A stretch of DNA of 64,000 nucleotides from Blautia argi (GCF_003287895.1 NZ_CP030280.1:751501-815500), one strand, 5' to 3'. Shown: positions 1 to 8,924, counted from the first letter of the stretch. The notes: generated by a model from the sequence alone, not told the origin. Translations and numbers: made by a program.

Positions 1-1343
1 ATGGTTACCGTCGACTGATTGCACCTGCTATTGAAAGAGAAATTCGCAATGATTTGACAGAAAAGGCAGAAGACGGGGCAATTAAGGTCTTTAAAAAGAA
101 TCTGGAACAGCTTCTTATGCAGCCTCCTATTGTAGGGCAGGTGGTACTTGGCTGGGACCCGGCATTCCGTACAGGTTGTAAACTGGCAGTTGTGGACGCT
201 ACAGGGAAAGTTCTGGATACAGCTGTGATTTATCCTACTGCGCCTACCACTCCTGCTAAGATTGCGGCAGCCAAGGAAACCTTAAAAGCTATGATCGAGA
301 AATACGGCATTACCCTGTTTTCTGTGGGAAACGGAACAGCCAGCAGAGAGTCTGAGCAGATTATTGTAGAATTATTAAAGGAAATCCCCCAGAAGGTGCA
401 GTATGTCATTACTAATGAGGCAGGAGCGTCTGTATATTCTGCAAGTAAGCTTGCCACAGAAGAATTTCCGAATTTTGACGTGGGACAGAGAAGTGCGGCT
501 TCTATTGCCAGAAGATTGCAGGACCCTTTGGCAGAGCTGGTAAAAATTGATCCGAAATCCATTGGGGTAGGACAGTATCAGCATGATATGAACCAGAAAA
601 AACTGGGTGAGGCACTGTCCGGCGTGGTAGAGGACTGTGTGAATAAAGTAGGCGTGGACTTAAATACAGCATCTGTTTCTCTTTTGGAATATGTGTCCGG
701 TATCAGTAAGGCTATCGCCAAAAACATCGTGCTTTACAGAGAGGAAAACGGAGAATTTACAGACAGAAAAGAGCTTTTAAAGGTGGCAAAGCTGGGGCCG
801 AAGGCATTTGAACAGTGCGCTGGCTTCCTGCGTATCCGGGGTGGCAAAAATCCTCTGGACGCAACCAGCGTACACCCGGAAAGCTATGCAGCAGCAGAAA
901 AATTCCTGGAAAGTATGGGTATGAAGCCAGAAGATATTTTCGGCGGACACGGGGTGTATTTTGTAAAGGATTATGCCAAAACAGCAGAGAAGCTGGGAAT
1001 CGGTGAAATGACTCTCAGAGATATGGTAAAAGAGTTGACAAAGCCGGGGCGCGATCCTCGTGAGGAGATGCCAAAACCGATTCTTCGCACAGATGTACTG
1101 GATATGAAGGATTTAAAAGAAGGCATGGTTTTAAAAGGAACTGTGCGCAATGTAATTGATTTCGGCGCGTTTGTGGATATTGGTGTTCATCAGGACGGAC
1201 TGGTACATATTTCCCAGATGACAGAGCGCTATATCAAGCACCCACTGGAGGCAGTGAGTGTAGGAGATGTGGTTGATGTCATGGTTCTGGGTGTAGATAT
1301 GAAGAAAAAGAGAATCTCTCTTACCATGAAAGGGATTCAGTAA
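1..1343 (+). CDS. tex: Tex family RNA-binding transcription accessory protein (C-terminal part)
   Basis: The frame is open from base 3 with no start inside the window, so this is the C-terminal ~446 residues of a protein usually about 710-780 residues long. In order one sees the end of the N-terminal helical region (motif IEREIRNDLTEKAEDGAI), an YqgF/RuvC-like domain (GWDPAFRTG), tandem helix-hairpin-helix elements (LLEYVSGISKAIAKNIV) and a C-terminal S1 RNA-binding domain (FGAFVDIGVHQDGLVHIS). Tex proteins are cytoplasmic nucleic-acid-binding factors that influence transcription and RNA turnover. A TTG at 54 could be mistaken for a start, but the conserved sequence continues upstream of it. 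Aminopeptidase P follows after 17 bases and may be co-transcribed. Confidence 0.95.
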   Translation, partial: GYRRLIAPAIEREIRNDLTEKAEDGAIKVFKKNLEQLLMQPPIVGQVVLGWDPAFRTGCKLAVVDATGKVLDTAVIYPTAPTTPAKIAAAKETLKAMIEKYGITLFSVGNGTASRESEQIIVELLKEIPQKVQYVITNEAGASVYSASKLATEEFPNFDVGQRSAASIARRLQDPLAELVKIDPKSIGVGQYQHDMNQKKLGEALSGVVEDCVNKVGVDLNTASVSLLEYVSGISKAIAKNIVLYREENGEFTDRKELLKVAKLGPKAFEQCAGFLRIRGGKNPLDATSVHPESYAAAEKFLESMGMKPEDIFGGHGVYFVKDYAKTAEKLGIGEMTLRDMVKELTKPGRDPREEMPKPILRTDVLDMKDLKEGMVLKGTVRNVIDFGAFVDIGVHQDGLVHISQMTERYIKHPLEAVSVGDVVDVMVLGVDMKKKRISLTMKGIQ

Positions 1344-1360
1344 AGAAAGGCGGGTTTATC

Positions 1361-3163
1361 ATGAATGTAAATCAGGAAAGAATCAAACAACTGCAGCAGG
1401 AGATGAAAGCAGCAGGTATGGACATGTATCTGGTCCCTACAGCAGATTTTCATCAGTCAGAATATGTGGGAACATATTTTAAGGTTCGTGCCTGGCTGTC
1501 TGGATTTTCCGGTTCTGCAGGAACTTTGCTGGTAACAGCAGATAAAGCATATCTCTGGACAGATGGTCGGTACTTTATTCAGGCTGCAAAGCAGCTGGAG
1601 GACACAGGTGTTGTCCTGATGAAAATGGGAGAAGAAGGCGTTCCCACAGTGGAAGAATTTCTGGAAGAACAGCTTCCTGAAAATGGCTGTCTGGGCTGTG
1701 ATGGAAGAACCATTCATGTAGCAGAGGGGAAAGCCTTTGAAGAAATGCTGGCAAAGAAAAACGGAATCTTAAAATGTGACAAGGATCTGGGCGGAAAAAT
1801 CTGGACAGACCGTCCGGAGATGTCCAGGGAACCGGTGTATTTGCTGGATATTAAATATACAGGAAAGAGCAGAGAAGAAAAGATAGAGGCTGTACGGGAA
1901 GAGATGAAAAAAGCAGGGGCAAATACTCATATTATCAGCAGCCTGGACGATATTGTATGGCTTCTGAATATCCGCGGAAATGATATTATGTACAATCCGG
2001 TGGTGCTTTCCTATGTCATGATAACCATGGACAAGGTGTATTTCTATGTACAGGAAGAAGCAGTTTCCGAAGAAGTGAGAGGAGAACTGGAAAAGGCAGG
2101 TATAGAGATTTGCCCGTACTTTGCAGTTTATGAAGATGTAAAAGGCTTGAAAGCTTCCGATAAGGTGCTTCTGGAGGATATCTGCACGAATTATACCTTG
2201 TATAAAGCTATTCCGGAACATACAGAGGTTGTATTTGAAGCAAATCCGGCAGCGATTATGAAGGGAAATAAAAATCAGACGGAAATGGAAAATATTCGTA
2301 TTGCCCATATCAAAGATGCAAAAGCCATGTGTCGTTTCATTTACTGGCTGAAACAAAATGTGGGAAGCGGCGAGGTGACAGAGTACAGCGCTGCCGAGAA
2401 GAGCCTGGAACTTCGTAAGGAAGATCCGGACTGTCTGGATTTAAGCTTTGAAACTATCTGTGCTTACGGACCGAATGCAGCGATGTGCCATTATGCACCC
2501 ACAGAAACCGAATACGCAAAAGTTGAGCCAAAAGGCTTTTTCCTTATTGACTCTGGTGGACAGTACTGGCAGGGGACTACAGATATTACCAGAACCATTG
2601 CAGTAGGAGTGTTGACACAGGAACAGAAGGAGCATTTCACTCTGGTATTGCAGGGACATATCCGTCTTGCTATGGCAAAATTCCAGTATGGCTGCAGCGG
2701 TGCAAATCTGGATCCTCTGGTAAGAGGACCTTTGTGGGAAAGAGGATTGGATTTTAATCACGGAACAGGACATGGAGTAGGATATCTTCTGAATGTACAC
2801 GAAGGACCCCAGAACATTAACTGGAGAATGAGAGCAAATGGCAGAAGAGGCAATATGACACCTTTTGAAGAGGGTATGCTGACTTCCAATGAGCCAGGAT
2901 TGTATCTGGAAGGAAAATATGGTATTCGTACAGAAAATCTGCTTTTATGCAGAAAAGCTGAGAAAAATGGATACGGACAATTTATGGAATTTGAAAACGT
3001 AACCTGGGTGCCGTATGAAAGGGAGGCAATTTTACCGGAAATGCTTACAAAGGCAGAGCGTCAGTGGTTAAATGAGTATCACAAACGGGTTTATGAAATT
3101 GTGGGACCCATGTTAGATGAAAAAGAACGTGCATGGCTTCTTGAGGCAACAGCAGAAATTTAA
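1361..3163 (+). CDS. Aminopeptidase P family protein (Xaa-Pro aminopeptidase, M24B)
   Basis: A 600-residue cytoplasmic metallopeptidase expected to remove an N-terminal residue when proline is in second position. The first ~300 residues are two creatinase-like N-terminal domains (FHQSEYVGTYFK, YLWTDGRYF). The C-terminal pita-bread catalytic domain carries the expected metal ligands: two Asp in FLIDSGGQYWQGTTDITR, His in HGTGHGVGYLLNVHEGP, and two Glu in SNEPGLYLE and MEFENVTWV. The length matches the long three-domain eukaryotic-type APP1 class rather than the ~440-residue E. coli PepP type. The start ATG has an AAAGGCGG-type site upstream. The preceding tex gene is 17 bases away and the MarR gene follows after 28 bases. 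Confidence 0.95.
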   Translation: MNVNQERIKQLQQEMKAAGMDMYLVPTADFHQSEYVGTYFKVRAWLSGFSGSAGTLLVTADKAYLWTDGRYFIQAAKQLEDTGVVLMKMGEEGVPTVEEFLEEQLPENGCLGCDGRTIHVAEGKAFEEMLAKKNGILKCDKDLGGKIWTDRPEMSREPVYLLDIKYTGKSREEKIEAVREEMKKAGANTHIISSLDDIVWLLNIRGNDIMYNPVVLSYVMITMDKVYFYVQEEAVSEEVRGELEKAGIEICPYFAVYEDVKGLKASDKVLLEDICTNYTLYKAIPEHTEVVFEANPAAIMKGNKNQTEMENIRIAHIKDAKAMCRFIYWLKQNVGSGEVTEYSAAEKSLELRKEDPDCLDLSFETICAYGPNAAMCHYAPTETEYAKVEPKGFFLIDSGGQYWQGTTDITRTIAVGVLTQEQKEHFTLVLQGHIRLAMAKFQYGCSGANLDPLVRGPLWERGLDFNHGTGHGVGYLLNVHEGPQNINWRMRANGRRGNMTPFEEGMLTSNEPGLYLEGKYGIRTENLLLCRKAEKNGYGQFMEFENVTWVPYEREAILPEMLTKAERQWLNEYHKRVYEIVGPMLDEKERAWLLEATAEI

Positions 3164-3191
3164 GTCCGGCACAGATAAATGAGGTGACGAA

Positions 3192-3662
3192 ATGGAAAGG
3201 GAAGAGGCTTTTTTGGAGGGAAGCTCAAAGCGGGAAGACACAGGAAGACTGATTCATATTGTGTCTCATCAGTTAAAGAGAACCATTTTTCTGTCTTCGC
3301 ATCAGGACAGCGGTCTGACTAGTATGCAAAACAGGATTCTGAATTTTATTCTGCTGCATACCCTGGAAAAACCGCTGTACCAAAAGGATATTGAAAAGGA
3401 ATTTAATATTCGCAAGTCTACGGCTACAGAAATTTTAAAGCTCATGGAGAAAAATGGTTTTATCTGCCGGGAATGTTCCCCAAAGGACGCCAGGCTAAAA
3501 GAAATCATTCCCACAAAAAAGGCTCTTGCTATGCGCCAGAACGTTATGGAAAATATCCGTGTTACAGAGGCAAAGCTCAGACAGGGCGTTTCAGAGGAGG
3601 ACTATGAAACCTTCATGCGGGTTTTGAAAAAGATGTCAGATAATCTGGGCGCAAGGGAATGA
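3192..3662 (+). CDS. MarR family transcriptional regulator
   Basis: A 156-residue winged-helix DNA-binding protein. The centre shows the MarR helix-turn-helix (LYQKDIEKEFNIRKSTATEI, then LMEKNGFICRECSPKDAR, the wing), flanked by helices typical of the dimerisation region. MarR proteins are usually repressors released by small molecules. It follows the aminopeptidase gene closely (GAGGTGACGA site before ATG) and sits just upstream of the FMN riboswitch, but nothing shows it controls ribU. Its target and ligand cannot be told from sequence. Confidence 0.9.
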   Translation: MEREEAFLEGSSKREDTGRLIHIVSHQLKRTIFLSSHQDSGLTSMQNRILNFILLHTLEKPLYQKDIEKEFNIRKSTATEILKLMEKNGFICRECSPKDARLKEIIPTKKALAMRQNVMENIRVTEAKLRQGVSEEDYETFMRVLKKMSDNLGARE

Positions 3663-3720
3663 GAAAACAGTTGCAGGAAGAGCTTTCAGCGTATATAATA
3701 AAAGCAATAAAAAGAAATTC

Positions 3721-3830
3721 TTCGGGGCAGGGTGTGATTCCCTACCGGCGGTGACAGTCCGCGACCCGTAATTTACGGCTGAACCGGTGCAATTCCGGTA
3801 CCGACAGTATAGTCTGGACGAGAGAAGAAG
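3721..3830 (+). promoter_or_regulatory. FMN riboswitch (RFN element)
   Basis: The conserved blocks of the RFN aptamer occur in order: TTCGGGGCAGGGTG, ATTCCCTACCGGCGGTGA, GTCCGCGACCC, GGTGCAATTCCGGTACCGAC and AGTCTGGACGAGAGAAG. Family knowledge: it binds flavin mononucleotide and switches off riboflavin synthesis or uptake genes. Here it lies upstream of ribU with an intrinsic terminator between aptamer and gene, which implies control by transcription termination. Confidence 0.97.
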
Positions 3831-3852
3831 GTTATGATTTTTGTGGCTTTCC

Positions 3853-3897
3853 AGGAGAGGACTCCCCGAATTTATACGGTGGCGTCCTCTCCTTTTT
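3853..3897 (+). terminator. Riboswitch-controlled intrinsic terminator upstream of ribU
   Basis: AGGAGAGGAC (3853-3862) pairs with GTCCTCTCCT (3884-3893) and is followed by a T run, about 20 bases after the FMN aptamer. It is the likely off-state expression platform when FMN is bound. Confidence 0.9.
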
Positions 3898-4029
3898 GCT
3901 TTTCAGGAAACGGGATTTCCTATAAAGCAAAACCCTTGGGGGGAGCGCATTGCGGCGAAAGGGAAAGAAAAATCATACAAGAAGAATTTCCTTTTATGAA
4001 AAATTATTCATGAAAAGGAGAATGAAACT

Positions 4030-4668
4030 ATGAGTCAGGAAGCAGTTGTAAACAGAAAAATCCAGGGAACACAGAGCAGATCCAGATTGAGGACTACCAT
4101 ACAAATTGCCATGCTGAGCGCAATTTCCGCTGTGTTGATGATGTTTGAATTTCCGCTGCCTTTTCTTGCACCGCCTTTTGTGCAGATGGATTTTTCAGAG
4201 ATTCCGGTCATTGTAGGAACCTTTGCCATGGGACCTCTGGCAGGAGTTATCATTGAATTTTTGAAAAACCTGCTGCATATTGTGCTTCACGGTACTATGA
4301 CAGCAGGGGTGGGGGAATTTTCCAATTTCCTCATTGGCTGTGCTTTTGCAGTTCCGGCAGGACTGCTTTACAGAAAGAAAAAAACAGCAAAAAATGCGCT
4401 GCTTGGTATGTCTGTGGGAACCATGTGTATGGCAGCAGCGGGCTGTCTGACAAATGCATTTGTCATGTTTCCTCTGTACAGCAAAGCCATGGGAATTCCA
4501 ATGGACAGCTTTATTGCCATGGGAAAGGAGATTATTCCGGCAGTAGATAATATGCTGACCTTTGTTTTGCTGTGCATGGTGCCTTTTAATCTGATAAAGG
4601 GCGCTTTGATTTCAGGTATTACCATGCTTTCTTATAAACGTCTGAAGGTTTTGCTGAAAGGAGAATAA
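4030..4668 (+). CDS. ribU: Riboflavin ECF transporter S component RibU
   Basis: A 212-residue membrane protein with about six hydrophobic segments and a basic N-terminus (RSRLRTTIQIAMLSAISAVL), the usual shape of an ECF transporter substrate-binding S subunit. The motif FEFPLPFLAPPFVQMDFSEI and the FMN riboswitch directly upstream identify it as RibU. It works with a shared energising module (EcfA, EcfA', EcfT) not encoded here. ATG is preceded by GAAAAGGAG. The NUDIX gene starts one base after its stop, so the two are probably co-transcribed. Confidence 0.95.
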   Translation: MSQEAVVNRKIQGTQSRSRLRTTIQIAMLSAISAVLMMFEFPLPFLAPPFVQMDFSEIPVIVGTFAMGPLAGVIIEFLKNLLHIVLHGTMTAGVGEFSNFLIGCAFAVPAGLLYRKKKTAKNALLGMSVGTMCMAAAGCLTNAFVMFPLYSKAMGIPMDSFIAMGKEIIPAVDNMLTFVLLCMVPFNLIKGALISGITMLSYKRLKVLLKGE

Positions 4669-4669
4669 T

Positions 4670-5281
4670 GTGGCAAAGATAACAGGAATTACCCGTAAAA
4701 CAGAAAATCCCTTTGTGAATCTCTATGAGTTGGGCAGAGAAAGTAAGACAGGAAAAAAAGGAATCTATTATGTGGCTTCCAGGGCAAAGGAAGAGGGAGA
4801 GCTGAAACTGAAAACCCGGAATATGCACCCGGACGGCGTGGTGATATACAGCTTGTACGGAGAAGCTCAGGATAAAATCGTGCTGATTCGTCAGTATCGG
4901 TACAGCATTGACAATTATGTGTATGAATTTCCGGCAGGACTGGTAGAAAAGGGAGAGGATTACCGGGAGTGTGCAGTCCGGGAAATGAGAGAGGAAACAG
5001 GGCTGACTTTTTCTCCCCTTCCGGTTCATAAAGCGTATGAAAAGCCGGCATTTACTACCGTAGGCCTGACGGATGAGTGTTGCGCTACCGTGTTTGGCGT
5101 ATCATCAGGAGAGGTTTCTGCGGAATTTCAGGAGGATACAGAAGAAATCGAAGTGGTTCTTGCGGATAGAGAAGAGGCAAAGAGGATTTTGAAGGAGGAG
5201 AATACAGCCATTATGTGTGCCTATATGCTGATGCACTTTATTCATGATGAAGAGCCCTTTGCATTTCTGAAAGAATTGTAA
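4670..5281 (+). CDS. NUDIX hydrolase, ADP-ribose pyrophosphatase-like
   Basis: A 203-residue protein with a complete Nudix box (GLVEKGEDYRECAVREMREE continuing into TGL), supplying the Mg-binding Glu residues. The fold and the upstream block FPAGLVEKGE resemble ADP-ribose pyrophosphatases (NudF/YqkG type), which split ADP-ribose to AMP and ribose 5-phosphate; the exact nucleotide is not proven by sequence. The start is GTG at 4670, within the ribU stop region, and the ribU tail GAAAGGAG serves as its binding site. Translational coupling with ribU is likely. Downstream lies the gene-free structured stretch at 5.3-5.6 kb. Confidence 0.88.
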   Translation: MAKITGITRKTENPFVNLYELGRESKTGKKGIYYVASRAKEEGELKLKTRNMHPDGVVIYSLYGEAQDKIVLIRQYRYSIDNYVYEFPAGLVEKGEDYRECAVREMREETGLTFSPLPVHKAYEKPAFTTVGLTDECCATVFGVSSGEVSAEFQEDTEEIEVVLADREEAKRILKEENTAIMCAYMLMHFIHDEEPFAFLKEL

Positions 5282-5318
5282 AAATTTCATATAATTGGTT
5301 TTCAGGGGGAGAACATGT

Positions 5319-5392
5319 GGTATAATAATTGCACGAAGTGCAATTCAAGCCGATAGAATCGGCTTGCTGCCACTTTGGTGGCAGATTATACC
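5319..5392. repeat. Perfect four-way-junction (cloverleaf) inverted-repeat element
   Basis: Four stems abut with no unpaired base between them. The closing stem is GGTATAAT (5319-5326) with ATTATACC (5385-5392). Inside it: arm 1 AATTGCAC/GTGCAATT (5327-5345, loop GAA), arm 2 CAAGCCGAT/ATCGGCTTG (5346-5366, loop AGA), arm 3 CTGCCAC/GTGGCAG (5367-5384, loop TTTG). Every pair is Watson-Crick. The 5' closing arm also forms an extended -10 box (TGGTATAAT), so it may double as a promoter. No coding frame of note crosses it. Function unknown. Confidence 0.8.
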
Positions 5393-5450
5393 CGGCAAGC
5401 CACGGCTGGAAAAGTAAATACCCTTTGGGGGCTTTCTTTTCTGCGCACGT

Positions 5451-5545
5451 GGTATAATAATTGCATTACATGCGCTCCGAACTGGGAACTCATAAATTTG
5501 TCCATATGTGCGGAAGTGGCATGTATGGACAAATTTGCTTTATAC
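5451..5545. repeat. Second, degenerate cloverleaf-like element sharing the same left end
   Basis: The bases GTGGTATAATAATTGCA at about 5449-5465 repeat the left end of the element at 5317-5333 exactly. GTATAA (5452-5457) can pair with TTATAC (5540-5545). Inside are a short hairpin GCAT-TAC-ATGC, a weak middle arm, and a long 13-bp perfect stem AAATTTGTCCATA/TATGGACAAATTT with TGC/GCA pairing inside it. The layout mirrors the first element but only the left end and the long arm are strongly paired. It ends about 60 bases before the next gene. Confidence 0.55.
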
Positions 5546-5607
5546 AGGGAAAAGCAGGTTTTCATTTGTTTGGAAATGTGAAATTTTCTATGGCAGGAGT
5601 TTTGAAA

Positions 5608-6765
5608 ATGAAGTGGAAAAAATATGCAAAAAGTATCTTGGTGTTTTTGATAACTGTCCTTGGCATTGGAGTAGGAGTTTTTCTGGGAATTCAGTTTCTG
5701 GGATTTTTTATGCCTTTTGTCATTGGCTGGCTGATTGCGCTGATTGCGAATCCTCTGGTGCGTATGCTGGAGCGAAGACTGAAGGTAGCGCGCAAGCACA
5801 CCTCCATGCTGTTGATTATCGGAGTGCTTGCAGGGATTATCGTAGGTATTTATTTTATTGGTGTAAAGACTGTAGAAGAAACCAGATCTTTGGTAGATCA
5901 GGCGCCTGAGATCTATATGGAAGTCAAAGGGGAATTTGAAAATGCAGGAGAAAATCTGTCCAAGCTGATAGACGAGATGCCGGACAGTGTACAGAAAGCC
6001 ATTGCGGATCTGCAGGACAGAATTGGTGCCATTACCGGAAAAGCAGTGGGAAAAATCAGTCAGATTACAGTAGACCAGGCAAGCAGTCTTGCCAAAAATC
6101 TGCCCAGTATTTTGATTTCTATAATTTTTACTATTCTGTCCGCGTATTTTTTCATTGCAGACAGAGATCGGATTCTGGAATTCGGAAGAGCCAATACCCC
6201 GGGAATTATCCAGGAAAAGTGGAGAATTCTTTCCGACAGCTTTAAACAGGTTTTCGGCGGCTATTTCAAAGCACAGTTTAAAATTATGGGCGTTATCGGT
6301 GTTATTTTATTTGTAGGATTTTTAATCATGCGGGTAAAATTTGCTGCCCTGGTGGCAATTCTCATTGCTTTTCTGGATATGCTGCCGTTTTTTGGAACGG
6401 GTACAGCGCTGATTCCATGGGCCTTGTTTAAACTTATTTCAGGGGACTTGAAATATGCAGTGGAATTGATTATTCTATATCTGGTGACACAGCTTGTGCG
6501 AAGAGTGATTGAGCCGAAAATGGTAGGGGATTCCATAGGGGTAAATCCGCTTCTGACTCTGGTTTTTATGTATATCGGATACCGCATCAGCGGTGTGATA
6601 GGAATGATTCTGGCAGTACCTATTGGCGCTATTGTCATTAATTTTTACCGTATGGGCGTTTTTGACGGGGTACTGAACGGACTGAAAGAGGTGACAGACG
6701 ATGTGCTGAAATGGCTGTATCGGGACGAAGAAACTTCGGAGGATACGGATTTAAAAGCAAAATAA
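5608..6765 (+). CDS. AI-2E family membrane protein, YtvI-like
   Basis: A 385-residue integral membrane protein with 7-8 hydrophobic segments. The N-terminal pair (ILVFLITVLGIGVGVFLG, FVIGWLIALIANPLVRMLE), a long soluble amphipathic middle (about residues 95-160) and the C-terminal block DMLPFFGTGTALIPWALFKL are typical of the AI-2E/PerM superfamily. Length and N-terminus fit YtvI, a sporulation-associated member in Firmicutes; transport substrate is unknown for this branch. The ATG at 5608 is chosen because AGGAG lies 8 bases upstream. In-frame ATG and TTG codons further upstream would translate the structured repeat region and lack a good site. ktrB follows after 16 bases. Confidence 0.88.
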   Translation: MKWKKYAKSILVFLITVLGIGVGVFLGIQFLGFFMPFVIGWLIALIANPLVRMLERRLKVARKHTSMLLIIGVLAGIIVGIYFIGVKTVEETRSLVDQAPEIYMEVKGEFENAGENLSKLIDEMPDSVQKAIADLQDRIGAITGKAVGKISQITVDQASSLAKNLPSILISIIFTILSAYFFIADRDRILEFGRANTPGIIQEKWRILSDSFKQVFGGYFKAQFKIMGVIGVILFVGFLIMRVKFAALVAILIAFLDMLPFFGTGTALIPWALFKLISGDLKYAVELIILYLVTQLVRRVIEPKMVGDSIGVNPLLTLVFMYIGYRISGVIGMILAVPIGAIVINFYRMGVFDGVLNGLKEVTDDVLKWLYRDEETSEDTDLKAK

Positions 6766-6781
6766 GAAGGCGGAATATGTT

Positions 6782-8128
6782 TTGAGTAAGATAAGAAAAA
6801 TAAAATGGACGACAACTAAGATTATTGCAGCAGGTTATCTGGTGGTGATTGCTCTGGGAACCCTGCTTCTGATGCTGCCGTTTTCCAACCGGGAGGGTAC
6901 GGCAACGACCTTTATGGACGCATGGTTTACAGCTACTTCAGCAACCTGTGTGACAGGACTGGTAACGAATGATACCTATACCTTCTGGTCAGAATTCGGG
7001 CAGGTGGTTATCCTGATTCTGATTCAGATAGGCGGTATCGGATTTATGACCATTGCCATATCTGCTCTGACACTGACCAGAAAAAAGATAGGTCTGTCAG
7101 AGCGTATGTTGATGCAGGAAAGTGTAGCAGCGCCCCAGATAGGGGGAATTGTAAGAATGTCCAAATTTGTGTTGTCAGGAACGCTCTTTTTTGAAGGAAT
7201 CGGAGCCGTGCTTCTGGCATTTTACTTTGTGCCCAGATTAGGACTGGGAAAGGGTATTTACTATGCTGTTTTTCATTCTATCTCCGCATTTTGTAATGCC
7301 GGAATTGACCTTATGGGATACTACAGTCCGAGTTCTTCCCTGATTACAGCAGGGGACAGTTATCTGGTGAGCCTTACTATAGCCGGACTGATTATTATCG
7401 GCGGTATTGGTTTTCTGGTCTGGGAAGATCTAAAAAAATGTAAATGGAAATTTCGGTACTACAGACTGCATACAAAAATGGTGATTTTTGCTACAGGAGT
7501 TCTCATTATCGGCGGTACGCTGCTGATGTTTCTTTTTGAGTGGGGACAGCCTTCTATGGAAGGAAAAACCCTGGGACAGCAGATACTCAGTGCTTTTTTT
7601 CAGGCAGTTACCCCCAGAACGGCAGGTTTTAATACCGTGGATTTGAACGCGTTGACGGACAGCAGCCAGATGCTGATGGTATGTCTGATGTTTATCGGCG
7701 GTTCCCCGGGGTCTACTGCAGGGGGAATTAAGACTACGACCATACTGGTTCTGATGCTGACAATCTGGACAGAACTTCGGAAACGAAAGGATTTGGAATT
7801 ATTCCGGCGCAGAGTGGAGGGAGAAGCAATCCGCCATGCCTGCTGTCTGATGATGTTTTATGGTTTATTGAGTATAGGTTCTTCTATGGCGATTGCCACT
7901 ATAGAAAATCTGGGAATAAAGCAGACACTTTTTGAAACCGTGTCTGCACTTTGTACGGTGGGACTTTCTCTTGGAATTACTTCCAGTCTGGGAATGGTGT
8001 CACAGGTGATTTTGATTCTGCTGATGTTTATCGGAAGAGTGGGCGGTATTACCATACTGATTGCATTTACAAACCATATATCCACAATTCCGTCAAAGCT
8101 TCCGGTAGAAAAGATTTCTGTAGGATAA
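6782..8128 (+). CDS. ktrB: Potassium uptake membrane subunit, TrkH/KtrB family
   Basis: A 448-residue channel-like membrane protein. The four pore-loop repeats of the Trk/Ktr/HKT family are visible as TCVTGLVT, SAFCNAGIDL, PRTAGFNTV and LCTVGLSLG. Length fits KtrB (about 450) and it lacks the longer N-terminus of TrkH. It forms the K+ (often Na+-coupled) pathway in the cytoplasmic membrane, gated by the RCK subunit encoded immediately downstream. The start appears to be TTG at 6782 with GAAGGCGG upstream; the nearby ATG at 6777 is out of frame. Confidence 0.95.
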   Translation: MSKIRKIKWTTTKIIAAGYLVVIALGTLLLMLPFSNREGTATTFMDAWFTATSATCVTGLVTNDTYTFWSEFGQVVILILIQIGGIGFMTIAISALTLTRKKIGLSERMLMQESVAAPQIGGIVRMSKFVLSGTLFFEGIGAVLLAFYFVPRLGLGKGIYYAVFHSISAFCNAGIDLMGYYSPSSSLITAGDSYLVSLTIAGLIIIGGIGFLVWEDLKKCKWKFRYYRLHTKMVIFATGVLIIGGTLLMFLFEWGQPSMEGKTLGQQILSAFFQAVTPRTAGFNTVDLNALTDSSQMLMVCLMFIGGSPGSTAGGIKTTTILVLMLTIWTELRKRKDLELFRRRVEGEAIRHACCLMMFYGLLSIGSSMAIATIENLGIKQTLFETVSALCTVGLSLGITSSLGMVSQVILILLMFIGRVGGITILIAFTNHISTIPSKLPVEKISVG

Positions 8129-8152
8129 AATGATTTAAGGAGGAAAACAGAA

Positions 8153-8803
8153 ATGAAATCAGTGCTTCTGATAGGGCTTGGCCGTTTTGGAAGGCATATG
8201 GCAGAGCGATTAATCGCAGAAGGAAATGAGGTCCTTGCAGTGGACATTAATGAGGAGAGAGTCAATGATGCCATAGATATGGTGACAGACGCCCAGATAG
8301 GCGATGCTACCAATGAACATTTTGTAGAATCTCTGGGAGTGAGAAATTTTGATTTATGTGTGGTTGCCATTGGCGATAATTTCCAGAGTTCTCTGGAAGC
8401 CACAGCGCTTTTAAAGGACTGCGGGGCTTCCATGGTGCTGGCAAGAGCCAACCGGGATGTGCATGCAAAATTTCTTTTGAGAAATGGTGCAGACGATGTA
8501 GTGTATCCGGAAAAGGAAATGGCACAGCGTCTGGCCGTTAAATACGGTAATGACAATATTTTTGACTACATTAAGTTGACCGATGAATATGCAATTTATG
8601 AGATTCCGGTTCCTCAGTCCTGGGTAGGAAGTTCTATCCTGGAGAAAGAGGTCAGAAGAAAGCATCACATCAGTATTCTGGCAACAAAGGAAGACGGAAA
8701 AATGTTTCCGCTTCCCGGTGCGGAATATGTGTTTAAGAGCACAGAAACCTTGATTGTTATGGGACATTTTCAGGACGTGCGTACGGTTGCGAAAATGAAA
8801 TAA
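8153..8803 (+). CDS. ktrA: Potassium uptake regulatory subunit, TrkA/KtrA (RCK) family
   Basis: A 216-residue cytoplasmic protein: N-terminal RCK Rossmann domain (LLIGLGRFGRHMAERL, VLAVDINEERV, IGDATNEHFVESLGV) that binds nucleotide, and a C-terminal RCK_C domain (about residues 135-216). Family role: an octameric ring that gates KtrB in response to ATP/ADP or c-di-AMP. An AAGGAGG site precedes ATG and the gene lies 24 bases after ktrB, so the pair is an operon. Confidence 0.95.
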   Translation: MKSVLLIGLGRFGRHMAERLIAEGNEVLAVDINEERVNDAIDMVTDAQIGDATNEHFVESLGVRNFDLCVVAIGDNFQSSLEATALLKDCGASMVLARANRDVHAKFLLRNGADDVVYPEKEMAQRLAVKYGNDNIFDYIKLTDEYAIYEIPVPQSWVGSSILEKEVRRKHHISILATKEDGKMFPLPGAEYVFKSTETLIVMGHFQDVRTVAKMK

Positions 8804-8924
8804 TTCTGGTTTCAATAGAAAAATTCGGGAAAGATATGTGGAAATGTTGCATGAAAAAGGAAAAAAAGCTATAATGCACATTAAAGCAACAAGAAGTAAA
8901 GTGATGAGAAAGAGAGTAGGAAAC

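Noticed and set aside
5461..5607. Upstream in-frame extension of the YtvI-like gene (MHYMRSELG...).
   Set aside because: It would translate the second cloverleaf and lacks a binding site; ATG 5608 has AGGAG 8 bases away.
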